Shown: positions 20,972 to 30,634 of the stretch, piece after piece
Numbering within the stretch: position 1 is the first letter of the stretch
How the letters are laid out: the number at the start of each line of letters is the position of its first letter
Source: Meandrina meandrites
Lineage: Eukaryota; Cnidaria; Anthozoa; Scleractinia; Meandrinidae
Direction of reading: 5' to 3'
DNA length: 64,000 nt
Assembly: GCA_963693305.1 (NCBI GenBank)
Contig: OY855904.1
Span: 32,457,742-32,521,741, forward strand
Notes under the pieces: model-generated
The model's input: the letters and a program-made list of their open reading frames with translations, nothing else
Told to the model about the DNA's origin: nothing
Database searches by the model: none
Translations under genes and position numbers: made by a program

Positions 20972-22149
20972 ATGTTGTTTGCATTGTAGGTTTATTTTCC
21001 GCTTTTTCTCAGGCTGAGAAATCTCAAGTAGCGCAAAGGCTTCGTCGCGTGTGTCATTAGAAACACCTTCCATGGCGTTAATTTCAATGGTGCTGATTGT
21101 TAGAACTTCATCGTCTTCATCGGGGGCTGGGTCGTGGGACTTCTCTTCAATAGTGTGGATAGTTTTCTTGGAGGTCAGCTTTGTTCCTTGACTTGGTTGT
21201 TTCCGTTTGCCGGATCTACAGACTGATTTCCAGTGATTGGCTTTACCACATTTGAACCATAAGCTGGGCATTTGTTTCGCAGATATTAGAGAGGTTAAGC
21301 ATGACGTTTACGGCAAACGGCAAACGGCAAAAATAATTCTGATTTTGCTCACTTTTTCTTTAGCACTTAAATAAAGCCAGTCGAAAAATAGGAAAAAATC
21401 CCTTAATCACAGTAAATGCAAACAATTTCCCTAAATTGTACAAACGGCTAAAATCAGACACCAAAAGTTCGATTTTTGCCGTTTGCCGTTTGCCGTAAAC
21501 GTCATGCTTAACCTCTCTATTGTTGCTGCTGTTTACCGCAGTTGTTGCAAAATTCTCTCTCTTGTTCTTGTCGAATAGAATCGATATTTCTTCCATCTTG
21601 ATAACTTTGACTATGCTCAGCTGTCAACGTATTCATGTGCTTGCTCGTGGCCTCGTGGCTTCTTGCAATCTCGATAGCGGCTGCGAGGGTCAGTGTTTTG
21701 TCGCGAGTGATGAGCGATTTTTGAACGTCGGGTTTTTTTGAACCCCAAACAACTTCAATGTCGTCGCGGAATTGACATTTTGCTGCTAAATTTTTTATTC
21801 TTGAGACAAAATCGTCGACTGGCTCGTGCCGTTCTTGTCGCATTCCTTGTAGTGCGTATCTATGAATACGATGACTCGTCTTCGGCTCCAATTGATTCTC
21901 GAATTTTTCGAAAATAACGTCAGGCTTTTTCTTATCGCCTTCCTTTGTAAAGGTCCAACTGTTGTACATGTCGAGCCCTTTTTCTCCCGACCAAAGTAGA
22001 ATGTAGCTCACTTTCTCTTCGTCGTCGGTGTCTTTGAGAACGCTTTTAAACATAAGCTGACATTTCGGTTTAAATCTCCCGAACGCAGTTACCGGATCAG
22101 CAGCGTCCCAGTTCATCTGTGGCGATGTGAAGGACGCAGATGCTTCCAT
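20972..22149 (-). pseudogene. Gag of the LTR retrotransposon, interrupted
   Basis: The frame starts at ATG 22149 and reads to 21519 with a capsid-like region (WGSKKPDVQKSL, then an ITRDKTLTLAAAIEIA helix), ending in the first half of a zinc knuckle (CNNCGK). The MITE at 21289-21517 then interrupts it. Beyond the MITE, coding resumes with KCGKANHWKSVC, a CCHC knuckle, and runs to a stop inside the shortened LTR. The junction also contains a one-base frame offset. Gag coats the element RNA; this copy cannot work. Confidence 0.8.
21289..21517. mobile_element. 229-bp TA-flanked MITE inserted in gag
   Basis: Perfect inverted ends GAGAGGTTAAGCATGACG continue as TTACGGCAAACGGCAAA. Dinucleotide TA lies on both sides (21287-21288 and 21518-21519), the target duplication of Tc1/mariner-type elements. 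It has no coding content. It is nested in the LTR element and therefore younger. An older relative is at 14690-14915. Confidence 0.85.
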
Positions 22150-22215
22150 ATTTCGCTTTTCTTGGTCTCTCTCGACGCAACTTCTAGAGATTAATTGAAT
22201 AAAACGCTGCCACCA

Positions 22216-22341
22216 TGTAATGCTTGTTGAAGGGCGTTTATTCAACTGACTGTGTGCGAAGGCCCACAGCTTGCATAATGAATTAAATTACACGTCCAAT
22301 ATACTAATATGCTGATATGTGTAATATGCTAATATGTTACA
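22216..22341 (-). repeat. 5' LTR (126 bp)
   Basis: In minus orientation it begins TGTAACATATTAG and ends AAGCATTACA, immediately before the primer-binding-type sequence. It carries short ATATTAGCATATTA duplications in its first part that are missing from the truncated 3' LTR. Confidence 0.85.
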
Positions 22342-22904
22342 CTTCCTTTAACGTGTAAATGCTCGCCCTCTTTTCGCAACCGATCGGCGTCATTTTTTTC
22401 CTGAGCCTGTGCTACGTCATCTGTTTACTGTGAACTGAAAGCGTCTGTGACAAAATGGCGGTGGAAGTGCTGAACTAGTAAATAAAGAAATCGAGTAGCT
22501 ACTGTATGCAAGGTCAAACACTGTGCTTGTTCTTGGAATTTGCCATAAGCCCCTTTCTACAGTAAAGTGTGGTAAACGGTTTTGAGAGCAACGGCAGTAA
22601 GTTTTGATTTTCTCCTCAAATAAATTCCTTTAAAAACACTTTCCCTAGCCATCAGATGGACTGTCCCTGCCTGAACTCGAATTTAGTGGTCTTTTCTGTA
22701 GAAGAGGCAACGAAAATGGCATATAGCTGTCCTCCATTGTGATTGGATCTATAATCTCGAGTCCCCACCGGTTTTCACTTCAGCGTTTCATTGTGTTCCA
22801 GGTACCGCCGGTCCAGTCCCCGAACTCTCCTTTCTTCCCTTTATATCAGAGAACCCAGACGCGAGAAGAGAGTCAGGGATAACTTAGCTTTTTTTTTTAA
22901 GTTT

Positions 22905-23230
22905 TGGGTTTTCATTTTGAGTTCCTCCTTACTATGTTAGTTTATACGCTTCATTTTGAGATCCCACTTGTATCGCCTTTTTCGTTTCATTTTGAGTTTG
23001 GTATGTTATCTTATGCGCTTCATTTTGAGTCCCGTTGTTTTAACTGCCGAGTTCATCTTTCATCTTCTGTGTTTCATCTTCCTCTTTAATCCACTTGTTT
23101 TATGTGAATCGTCTTGAATTCCCCATTGTTCTAACATGTGAGATTTATTTTGAGTTCCTGTTCTTGTTAACTTGTGCGATATATTAAGAACTCTTGTTTG
23201 TTTTAACTTGCGCATTTCTCGATTGTTTTA
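22905..23230. repeat. Degenerate minisatellite with TTCATTTTGAGT core
   Basis: The core TTCATTTTGAG(T/A) recurs at about 22913, 22951, 22989 and 23020, with weaker copies to about 23150, each followed by TCC(C/T)... and a TTTTAACTTG(T/C)GC-type phrase. Units are about 40-50 bp and diverged. The region 22347-22900 before it shows nothing recognisable. Confidence 0.6.
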
Positions 23231-23254
23231 ACTCTGGGGCTTTGGTGGGTATTT

Positions 23255-23430
23255 TTCGCCATATGCCAGAATTATCTGCGCGACAAATGTTTGGTGTAAC
23301 ACTCCCAGACATAATAAAGGTGATTGGCAATGAAGAATATAACTTTGACTTGTTTTGTCAGTCAATTTTAATTTTAAATATTTGCATATTAATGACACTT
23401 CAAAAATATAAATGTTTGTTTGGAATTTAC
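23255..23430 (+). pseudogene. Short relic of a third GPCR paralogue (TM2-TM3 region)
   Basis: A stretch reading GNEEYNFDLFCQSILILN aligns with GNYNFDVLCPNILTVC just before TM3 in the receptor at 19196. It is preceded by a TM2-like LPDIIKVI that corresponds to LGIIIAVML. The frame opens and closes at random stops, and no other receptor parts were found around it. The match is short, so this is a moderate call. Confidence 0.45.
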
Positions 23431-24432
23431 TGAACCTTATTGATGATAATTAAAATGGTTAAACTACTGAATGAAATTTAACCATTTTGGTATTGCTTTT
23501 TTATCATTACGTCGTGTTTCTAAGCAATTCAAGCCATTTTTGGTCAATGTATCTTGCAATGTATTACATTAAAGCAGCGAAATTCGACTTGCTTTGGGAA
23601 TTGCACGAATTTTTACCACCAAAACGCCTTCCGCTACCATTCCACCGCGTTGCCCTCACGGTTCGATAACGTAACAAACTGTCTGTGAAATAAAATCGCA
23701 CATACCTTGTTTCTTTAAGGAAATCACGTACCACTTTAAACTGGCCGCCATGAATGCGTGGAAAACATTTTAGTTCCACATCAGCGCGGTCTGCACTGGG
23801 TACTTGGCAAAAAGTGTACACCCAGTGGGGGAGGGGCACAACATTTTTGTACAGAACTGATTTGGCTGTACCCACCACCCTGTGGGGACAAAAACTCACC
23901 GAGTTGAACCCAATGAATTTTAAATTCGACACAAAACTATTCAACGTGCGGATAGAAGCTGTATTGATAAAACAATTAATATTCTTTCCATTCGTTTTGG
24001 TTTGATAATAAATTTAAAAAATATAAACTGGCAGAGCAAGCAGGGCTTGGATGAATAGCACGCAAGCAATTGTATTTATAAGTTCATTCATGCCCTTTAT
24101 TAAACTTTCAGTAGCCTTTTACATTTTAAGATAAGCTCTGTTTCCAATCCACATATTACTTTAAGTCTTTGGGCTTTAAATCCTGTTGAAAGAGACAAAA
24201 AAAAAAAAAGAAAAACAAGAAAACATTACTTCTATCTTGTTGTATGTGCATAACCACGAATAATGTTTAATTCACCCAGTTGAGCTACGAATTCTTTTTT
24301 ATCTGGATAATATTGACAACACTAAAACAACCAAACCTTTTGGCAATGGGTAAGCGGTGCAAATGTATAATATTTATAAAGACATTGAAATGCCACGTCA
24401 TAGGCCATGTTTCTCTACCAATTTAAATTCCA

Positions 24433-24635
24433 GGGCCCGGTTGCATAAAGCAACTTAAGATTTTAATTTTAAAAGTGTGATTTTCTGCAGCTAATCCCTG
24501 TGTTCCGGAAGGTCTTCTTCCACGCTATTATGGATAAATCAGCCGGATTCGGAGTAAAGAGTATGGGAAACACAATGCTGGTGCAAAAAATTTCTTAGGA
24601 ACACAGAGGACAGTTGCTTTATGCAAGCGGGCCCT
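24433..24635. mobile_element. About 203-bp MITE with AGGGCCC...GCATAAAG termini
   Basis: The left end AGGGCCCGGTTGCATAAAGC and the right end GCTTTATGCAAGCGGGCCCT form an inverted repeat of about 25 bp with one or two mismatches. No clear target duplication is seen (AATTCC versus AATCC at most). It is non-coding. The region 23434-24430 before it holds no recognised gene. Confidence 0.65.
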
Positions 24636-24842
24636 AATCCTTACATTTAACTACAGAAATCTGACCTCACAACAACTATCAACAACGTCAATAAATGTCA
24701 ATAAAGGGTCTCTTAAACGAATAAGTAGCGTAAGTAAGGCAACTTCCCCAAGTATGCACAAAGACAGACCAATGATATCAGCTCGCACCCATAAGCAAAT
24801 CCCCTTTGTTTTGTAACTATACGTCCTATATTTCATACAAAC

Positions 24843-25140
24843 CTTGTTTATTCGATAAACAAAATTAGTCAAACTTCCTCCCACTCCATGGCCAGTTTGG
24901 TTATCAAACACCCAGCATCCTCCACTCTTTCCGTGTTTAGCGTACTGCTTCCGAGCATCCTTTCCGCCGAAGCACTCTCCACTAAATTGAATGGCGAAGT
25001 ATTCGTAACCCTTGTCGTAAGCCACTCGGACGCACCGTTTCACTGTCAACTCCATTTTGGTCCAGATTATTTGTGATCGAAAGTTTGCGTAAAGATCAGA
25101 CAGAGTGCCCGATCGTAGTAACTGTCGTGATAACAGCCGA
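24843..25140 (-). pseudogene. Secreted-type cysteine module, exon B (frameshifted)
   Basis: In minus orientation it reads GCYHDSYYDRAL, then, after a frame offset, SDLYANF and the module VKRCVRVAYDKGYEYFAIQF, GECFGGKDA, CWVFDN and NFVYRI, ending at a splice donor (AACAAG|GTTTGT, boundary at 24843). It is clearly related to exon A at 25450 (KKCAKLAHAKDYKLFALGQ, GRCLSG, SMFVYAL). The pattern of a paired Cys, Gly-Tyr-Tyr-Phe-Ala and Gly-Glu-Cys is reminiscent of WSC-type carbohydrate-binding modules, a resemblance only. The offset near 25105 means it is either disabled or affected by a sequencing error. Confidence 0.6.
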
Positions 25141-25449
25141 GTGGTTGAAGACTTGGCACGTGATCTGTGTATGCATAGTCAGCCGCATAAGATGCATGAA
25201 AGTTCCTTACTTTGATACCATATGACATGAGTACGAGATACGAAAAAAGTAAAATCTGAGTTCCTGACGTTCAGTAGTCGAACCAATTGCCTTTCTTATA
25301 CCAGCGGGATGATGTAACCACTGACTTGAAGCGAGCGAATTCATATGTGACACAAATCTTGCCTACATGTGCACTCTATTTTGGATCGGAAACGTGACAG
25401 GACATTGGGAAAGAGAATGTGTAAGATCGATGAACAAAAACAAACATAC

Positions 25450-26035
25450 CTAAAGCATAAACAAACATGCTGTTTCCCATTCCAATACCGTCTTTACAAT
25501 ACGCGCCATCAGTTCCACTGATGTAGTATCTGTGTCTTGTGTTGGGACCGGATAAACACCGGCCATTTTGGCCCAACGCGAAAAGTTTGTAATCTTTCGC
25601 ATGAGCTAACTTTGCGCACTTTTTCACAACCTCTTTCGTGTTATCCCACTTGATTTCTTTAGTGAAATCACCGAGACCTTCTTGGAGATTATCAGCGCCA
25701 TTGAAACAAGCCACTTGAATTCCAGGTGGAGTTATATCAATGGTAAAGAAAACAGAGGTAGTTTTCTTATATTCAATCAATTGGAAACAAAAATAGAATC
25801 TCCAAATATTTGAGGGAAGAGCTTTAGTAGACGGTAGATTATCAGCGCCATTGAAACAAGCCACTTGAATTCCAGGTGGAGCTATATCAATGGTAAAGAA
25901 AACAGAGGTAGTTTTCCTATATTCAATCAATTGGAAACAAAAATAGAATCTCCAAATATTTGAGGGAAGAGCTTTAGTAGACGGTAGCTTCAACCACAAC
26001 CGCACCAATAACCACGAGATTATAGACACCGCCAT
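25450..26035 (-). CDS. Secreted-type cysteine module protein, exon A
   Basis: Starts at ATG 26035 with a hydrophobic, signal-like N-terminus (MAVSIISWLLVRLWLKL) and stays open for about 195 codons to a consensus donor (TTTAG|GTATGT) at 25450. The C-terminal 110 residues (VACFNGADNL ... FALGQNGRCLSG ... MFVYALG) form the same module as exon B, 300 bp further along. Residues of about 17-116 are two tandem copies of a 50-residue block made by the 150-bp DNA duplication at 25687-25986. Likely an extracellular protein of a cnidarian-expanded family; function unknown. If the real acceptor lies inside the duplicated block, the N-terminus given here would be intronic. Confidence 0.55.
25687..25986. 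repeat. 150-bp tandem duplication within exon A
   Basis: Two head-to-tail copies, 25687-25836 and 25837-25986, differ at only two or three positions. One difference changes GATATAAC to GATATAGC on the minus strand, which creates or destroys a possible AG splice acceptor. 150 is a multiple of three, so the frame stays open. Confidence 0.9.
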
Positions 26036-26040
26036 AATGT

Positions 26041-26140
26041 CATTTATGTAGAGGCCGACATTAGTTTAGTAAACAATAATTTTAGTATAGTAAACATTTT
26101 AGTATAATAAACATTTTAGTATTATCTTATCGTAATTGCC
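26041..26140. repeat. Short AT-rich tandem repeat, TTTAGTATA(A/G)TAAACA
   Basis: About three to four units of a 21-23 bp phrase of the form TTTTAGTATARTAAACA lie between the minus-strand exon A and the start of the retroelement region. It may mark the shared upstream region of two divergent transcripts. Confidence 0.5.
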
Positions 26141-26471
26141 ATGTGGCTGTTCTGAAGGCTGGAATTCGGCGTATATCCGTTCATCTATAATCAAATTAAA
26201 TATCTTGAATTCCGCGGTTAATTCCCATCATACAAGGAGAGTGAAAGACATGCGTTCGTCCTCATTCTTCGTAACCTTCGAGGAGTTCACATCAGTGAAT
26301 TTTCATCAGAGAACCTTCTCGATCAAGCCTTGCTTTCTTTTACGTTCAGAGGCAAGTTCACTTCTCCATTTCAGGCAAGTAAACTCAGTTTGTTGCTGTA
26401 ACCTTTAAATGATAATTTTCGACGGCTCACATGGCAAACCACCTCTCCTCCCATTCTTTTTTAATTTTAGA

Positions 26472-27043
26472 ACATAACTGACCCAAGGGTTCTAATTCTC
26501 GGTCATTCTTTCGTTCACCGGTTGCACAGCTTCATAGTTTCTTCGTCTAACCTTACTCTATCGCTGGGCATAGCAGAGCCCATCGTTATGAAGTGGCACG
26601 GCATAGGAGGGAGAACAATAGCTAAGGTTCTTGCGTACGATCTACATGTCGTAGAATCCTTCCAGCCCCACCTTGTGATTTTAGAGCTGGGGACAAATGA
26701 CTTATCTAATCTGGACCTTACAACGGTGGGTTCATCGCTGGAGGATCTTGCCCAAGTGTTGCATTCTCGTTACGGAGTTCAACGCGTGGTGGTTTGCCAG
26801 ACATTATTCAGGGATAAGGCTACGGAGTTTAACAACACAGTGACTTTATTAAACAAATATTCCGAAGTAGTCATTCCCGCACTACCATATGCCAATTTTT
26901 GGAAACATCGAAGCTTATGGAATTCCTCGAAGGGAATATATGCGAAAGATGGCGTGCACTTGAGTGCATTTGGCCAACTAAAACTGTATCGTAGTATAAG
27001 GGGCGCGGTTTTGCAGTCGTTACCTACCCTGAATTTGTCTTAG
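26472..27043 (+). CDS. SGNH-family hydrolase (esterase/deacetylase-like)
   Basis: The open frame begins after a possible splice acceptor (TTTTAG at about 26466-26471); no ATG lies near the start of homology. Block I LILGHSF holds the nucleophile Ser, GGRT follows as block II, block III is ELGTNDL with its Asn, and block V is DGVHLS with the Asp and His of the triad. At about 190 residues it is the usual size of a compact SGNH domain, and all four blocks look intact. It sits upstream of the gag-like ORF in the same orientation. Hydrolases of this family occur in vertebrate Ngaro retrotransposons, where their role is unknown. Confidence 0.75.
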
Positions 27044-27538
27044 CTATATATAATTGCCGATTGTGACGAACAATTTCTAATTTCTGTTTTTCCGTTTTAC
27101 TACACTACCCCATTTACTTTACGCCCAGCAGTTCTGTTCTGTTTGCAGCCATGAGTTAACTGTGGCTTGCGCTTCATTTTGTCCACGTTAGGTGGGGACA
27201 AGTTAACCCTAGTCTTGCCTACGTGGCTGTTTTTATGACACAGTGTGTCCTGTTTTATCTGCTGCGGTATTTTTGCCTGACATTTGTGACAACATGAGTG
27301 TACAACCCTTTTGATCGCCTATTTTTATAGGTGCGTCCACGCACTCGTCATATCTGTCAAGGTTTATGTTATCACGGGGTATTTTACTTGTCATTTTCAT
27401 TAAACATTTTTCGTTTCGTCTTGATTACACGCCAAGCATGGCGTCTGGTTACGACTGCAAGGCCGCATCCCCCTTCTTTTCCAATCAGTCACCGTATCCA
27501 ATTTCTTTCCTGATTTTATCCTTTCTTTCGTACAAGCC

Positions 27539-28642
27539 ATGCCACCAGTAAAACGAACACGGTCAACACGCGCTTCTACCCGTGCAGCCAAGACAGCACG
27601 TGCCCCCAGCCGCCCCACAGCGCCTCAAGAGCAAACCGCCAACTCTGCTCCCACAACATCTGAGAAGGCGGGTATGGTCAAAGTCAATTTAGAAGCTCTG
27701 ACCGCTTCTTTATCAGCTGCTGTACAGCAGGCCGTTCGCTCGGCACTGACTACTGCCTCGACATCTGGTGGCAGCCCACAAAGGAAGGACATTGTCGCTC
27801 AAGTGCCTGACGTGCCAGAGAATCTCGTGTCACAGGTAGTTGAGACTGAAGTGTCGGATTTGACAAATGCAGGTCAGATTCCTTTAAATACGGAGGGAAC
27901 TGGGCCCCGTCCGACAACCGAATTTCGTAGTGTGGCCATTAGTCTGGCGGCGAGAGTCAATTCAAAAACCAAGGGCAAGATCTGGGCCCAGCAATACATA
28001 GACCTGGGCTCTCTGTTGTCAATAGCTCCCAGTAATAATAGTTACTCCTTATCCCTTAAATCGACTAACGATAATTCATCTGCCACGCCTAAGCTGTGCC
28101 TAGAGCCTAACGATAAGCCGCGGCGTATCTTTAATATTAATCAATGGCTCACCGCCTTTAACATTTTTGTATCGGTGTACACCGAACGCTTTAATCAGGC
28201 GGCGCCAAAGTTAATGAAATATTGCGAAACAGTTCGTGACATTTCAGCAAAAGGAGGTGACTGGCGATATTATGACGAGCAGTTTCGGTTTCTAAGGCAA
28301 TCTGACCCAACCCTTTTCCCGTGGGATCATATTCACTGGGAACTTTGGTTCCAAACGATGATTTCCATGCGCAACATCAGTCAAAAAGCCGTTGCAAACA
28401 GCGATCGCGACAAATCACCAAATCGTGTTCGGCAGCAGTTTCCCAAAGGAACTTGCTGGGCATTTCACGGGGGTAAAACCTGTTCAGGCTGCAAATTCGA
28501 AGATGTCTGTTTCAAGTGTGGATCCCGTCACCCGGCCAGCCAGTGCCCAACTCAGTATCGCGGGAAATCTAAAACAAGTCCCGCTGGCGAACAAGCTGAC
28601 CGGCCCAAGCCACAAACCAGTAACGCCAGTAAAAGTGGATAG
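27539..28642 (+). CDS. Gag-like ORF1 of the tyrosine-recombinase element
   Basis: 367 codons from an ATG in good context to TAG. The N-terminus is basic (RTRSTRASTRAAKTARAPSR), followed by an Ala/Ser-rich helical stretch. The central region is unrecognised. A Cys/His cluster near residues 300-345 (CWAFHGGKTCSGC ... CFKCGSRHPASQCP) includes a CCHC-like knuckle. It resembles the nucleic-acid-binding first ORF of DIRS and Ngaro elements and overlaps the start of the polymerase frame by a few codons or more. Confidence 0.75.
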   Translation: MPPVKRTRSTRASTRAAKTARAPSRPTAPQEQTANSAPTTSEKAGMVKVNLEALTASLSAAVQQAVRSALTTASTSGGSPQRKDIVAQVPDVPENLVSQVVETEVSDLTNAGQIPLNTEGTGPRPTTEFRSVAISLAARVNSKTKGKIWAQQYIDLGSLLSIAPSNNSYSLSLKSTNDNSSATPKLCLEPNDKPRRIFNINQWLTAFNIFVSVYTERFNQAAPKLMKYCETVRDISAKGGDWRYYDEQFRFLRQSDPTLFPWDHIHWELWFQTMISMRNISQKAVANSDRDKSPNRVRQQFPKGTCWAFHGGKTCSGCKFEDVCFKCGSRHPASQCPTQYRGKSKTSPAGEQADRPKPQTSNASKSG

Positions 28643-29760
28643 ATTGGAATTTTTTCTCGCTGATTACCCCGCACATTTGTCCTCCGTTTTGTTAAAAGTC
28701 TTTCGTTTCGGATTTTCTATTCAATTTTATGGCGAGAGAAAGCCATTTGAATCACCCAATCTAAAAAGCGCTTTGGAAAACCCGCAGATTGTTTCCCTTA
28801 AACTTAAGAAAGAGCTTGAAGCTGGTCGGATCGCAGGACCTTTTACTCGCCCCCCATTTAAAAACTTCAGGTGTTCACCCCTTGGCATCGTTCCGAAAAA
28901 AGTTCCCTCTGAATTCCGTATGATTCAACACTTATCTTATCCCAAAGGTTCCTCGGTTAATGATTCTATACCACAGGAAGCATCTTCTGTTCATTATGCT
29001 ACTATCTCCGATGCTATTAGAGTGATTAAACGTTTTGGGTCAGGTTGCTTTATGGCCAAAACTGACATTAAGTCGGCCTTTCGTATTATTCCAATTCATC
29101 CCGCCGACTTCGAATTGCTTGGAATGAAATGGAATAATTGTTATTATTATGATAAGGCTTTGCCGATGGGGTGTTCAACGAGCTGTATCATTTTTGAATC
29201 CTTTAGCACTGCTTTGGAATGGATAGCCATAAGCAAGCTGCAGGCGTCTGCAGTTTTGCATATTCTCGATGATTTTTTATTTATTGCTGCAACGGAAGAG
29301 CGTTGTGCCCGTGACTTATCGAATTTTTTGGGCCTTTGTAAATACCTAGGTGTCCCTATTGCGACAGAAAAAACGATGGGTCCTTTTTCGTCGCTCCAAT
29401 TCGCTGGAATTACCCTCGATTCCTTAAATATGGAAGCTCGTTTACCTGTCGACAAACTGCAGAAATGTCATAATTTGCTATCAGAATTTCTCCGTAAGCG
29501 CTCGGTCACGCTGCGAGATCTTCAATCCCTGATTGGTCTCTTAAACTTTGCGTGTTCGGTAATTGTACCAGGGCGCGCTTTTTTGCGCCGCCTGATTGAT
29601 CTCACCACAGGAATTCAGCGTCCCACCCACCATATCCGGCTCACGAAAGCCGCGAAAGATGACCTGTGGGTATGGTTGCAATTTCTAGAGTTATATAACG
29701 GGAAATCTTTCTTTCTAGACGACATTTGGGAAAAATTCAAACATCGAATTCGCTTGAGCT
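28620..29760 (+). CDS. Reverse transcriptase domain of the tyrosine-recombinase element
   Basis: Open frame in a different phase from ORF1. Seen in order: PLGIVPKKVPSEFRMI, FMAKTDIKSAFRIIPI with the first catalytic Asp, ALPMGCSTSC, and HILDDF at 29262-29276 with the catalytic Asp pair (LDD in place of YxDD, as in DIRS-type enzymes). LQFAGITLD and thumb-like helices follow. The frame is lost by a shift at about 29745-29760, where the RNase H reading moves to another phase. No in-frame stop precedes that point, so the polymerase core appears intact. Confidence 0.8.
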
Positions 29761-30634
29761 CTACACCGACTCGGCAGGTTCTCGAGGGTACGGTGCTGGT
29801 TTTGGCAATCACTGGTTTTATGGCGCTTGGCCTCAAGCGTGGCAGTCTATAAACATTGCCACCCTTGAATTATTTCCAATCGTAGTCGCGTTACACATTT
29901 GGGGTCCAACCCCGGGGGGGACACTTCCTATAAATGGGCTAATGGGGATGTGCCGCTGGATGGGGTCGCATTTTCACGACAGGACTGACTATAATGGGGC
30001 CGCTTTTTCAAGCATTTTTTACAGGGTGACTAGAATGGGGTCACACTTTTGCGGGATTTTGAGAGTAAGAAAAATCTGGCAAGTTGTGATTTATAAACGG
30101 AAAGTTTCGCAGAAAAAAAATATTACCGTATTCATTGCTGTTGTTTAATATTTGACAAACGGCTCCCATTAAGTGACTAAGTTGGGGTCGTGAAAATTAC
30201 ACTTACCCAAAAGTGACTAAGATGGGGTATATAATTGGCCATAGAATATGACTATAATGGGGTAGGGGTTCTGAGAGACCAGCGGCACATACCCAACAAA
30301 GATTGGTCCAAGTTCCCCCCCCGGGGGTCCAACTATTTCAAACAAATGCGTTATCCTTTTTACCGATAATGCCGCCCTCGTCGACATCATTAATAAACAA
30401 ACGTCGAAGGATAAGGGCATCATGGTTTTGGTCCGTAGTTTAGTGTTGTGTTGTATGCGCTTTAATATCCTTTTTCGATCTCGTCACATTCCAGGTTTTT
30501 TAAACAAAAAGGCCGATTATCTCTCTCGTTTCCAGGTGGAGGAGTTCAAAGCTCTAACACCCGACGCGGACCTTTTCCCGACTGCGGTGCCAGAGGACCT
30601 ACTGCGCATGCCGGAGAGGTGGTCGATAACCTGA
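29740..30634 (+). pseudogene. RNase H domain, split by a MITE
   Basis: The first part (29740-29910) reads LELYTDSAGSRGYGAGF with the first Asp and IATLELFPIVVALHIWG with the Glu. The MITE at 29911-30325 then interrupts the domain. It resumes at 30334 with FFTDNAALVDIINKQ and HIPGFLNKKADYLSRF, carrying the later Asp residues, and ends at a TGA overlapping the recombinase frame. It is out of phase with the polymerase and split by the insertion, so this copy is probably dead for reverse transcription. Confidence 0.75.
29911..30325. mobile_element. 415-bp MITE with 8-bp target duplication (hAT-like) in RNase H
   Basis: Direct GGTCCAAC lies on both sides (29903-29910 and 30326-30333). The ends CCCGGGGGGGACACTT and AAGTTCCCCCCCCGGG are inverted repeats of about 16 bp. 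At least five subterminal copies of GACTA(T/A)(A/G)ATGGGGT-type words occur in one orientation. An 8-bp duplication with subterminal repeats fits the hAT superfamily. The host coding sequence is continuous across the duplication, confirming the boundary. Confidence 0.85.

Larger units (their letters stand above)
20887..22341 (-). mobile_element. Gag-only LTR retrotransposon (Ty3/Gypsy-like), internally deleted
   Basis: The target duplication CTTCC is present on both sides (20882-20886 and 22342-22346). In minus orientation the 5' LTR is 22341 down to 22216 (126 bp, TG...CA). It is followed at once by a primer-binding-type sequence TGGTGGCAGCG (22215-22205), then gag, then a shortened LTR at 20970-20887. 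The 3' LTR lacks its first 40 or so bases and joins the end of gag directly, so pol and the start of the 3' LTR were lost in one deletion. The perfect target duplication shows that this is one insertion event. Gag is further split by a MITE at 21289-21517. Confidence 0.85.

Noticed and set aside
23564..23944. 126-codon minus-strand open frame
   Set aside because: Basic and aromatic residues without a known domain; overlaps another frame on the plus strand and lacks start or splice support.
27145..27210. CRISPR-like or riboswitch-like repeats before ORF1
   Set aside because: Only scattered short similarities; a eukaryotic context makes both unlikely.
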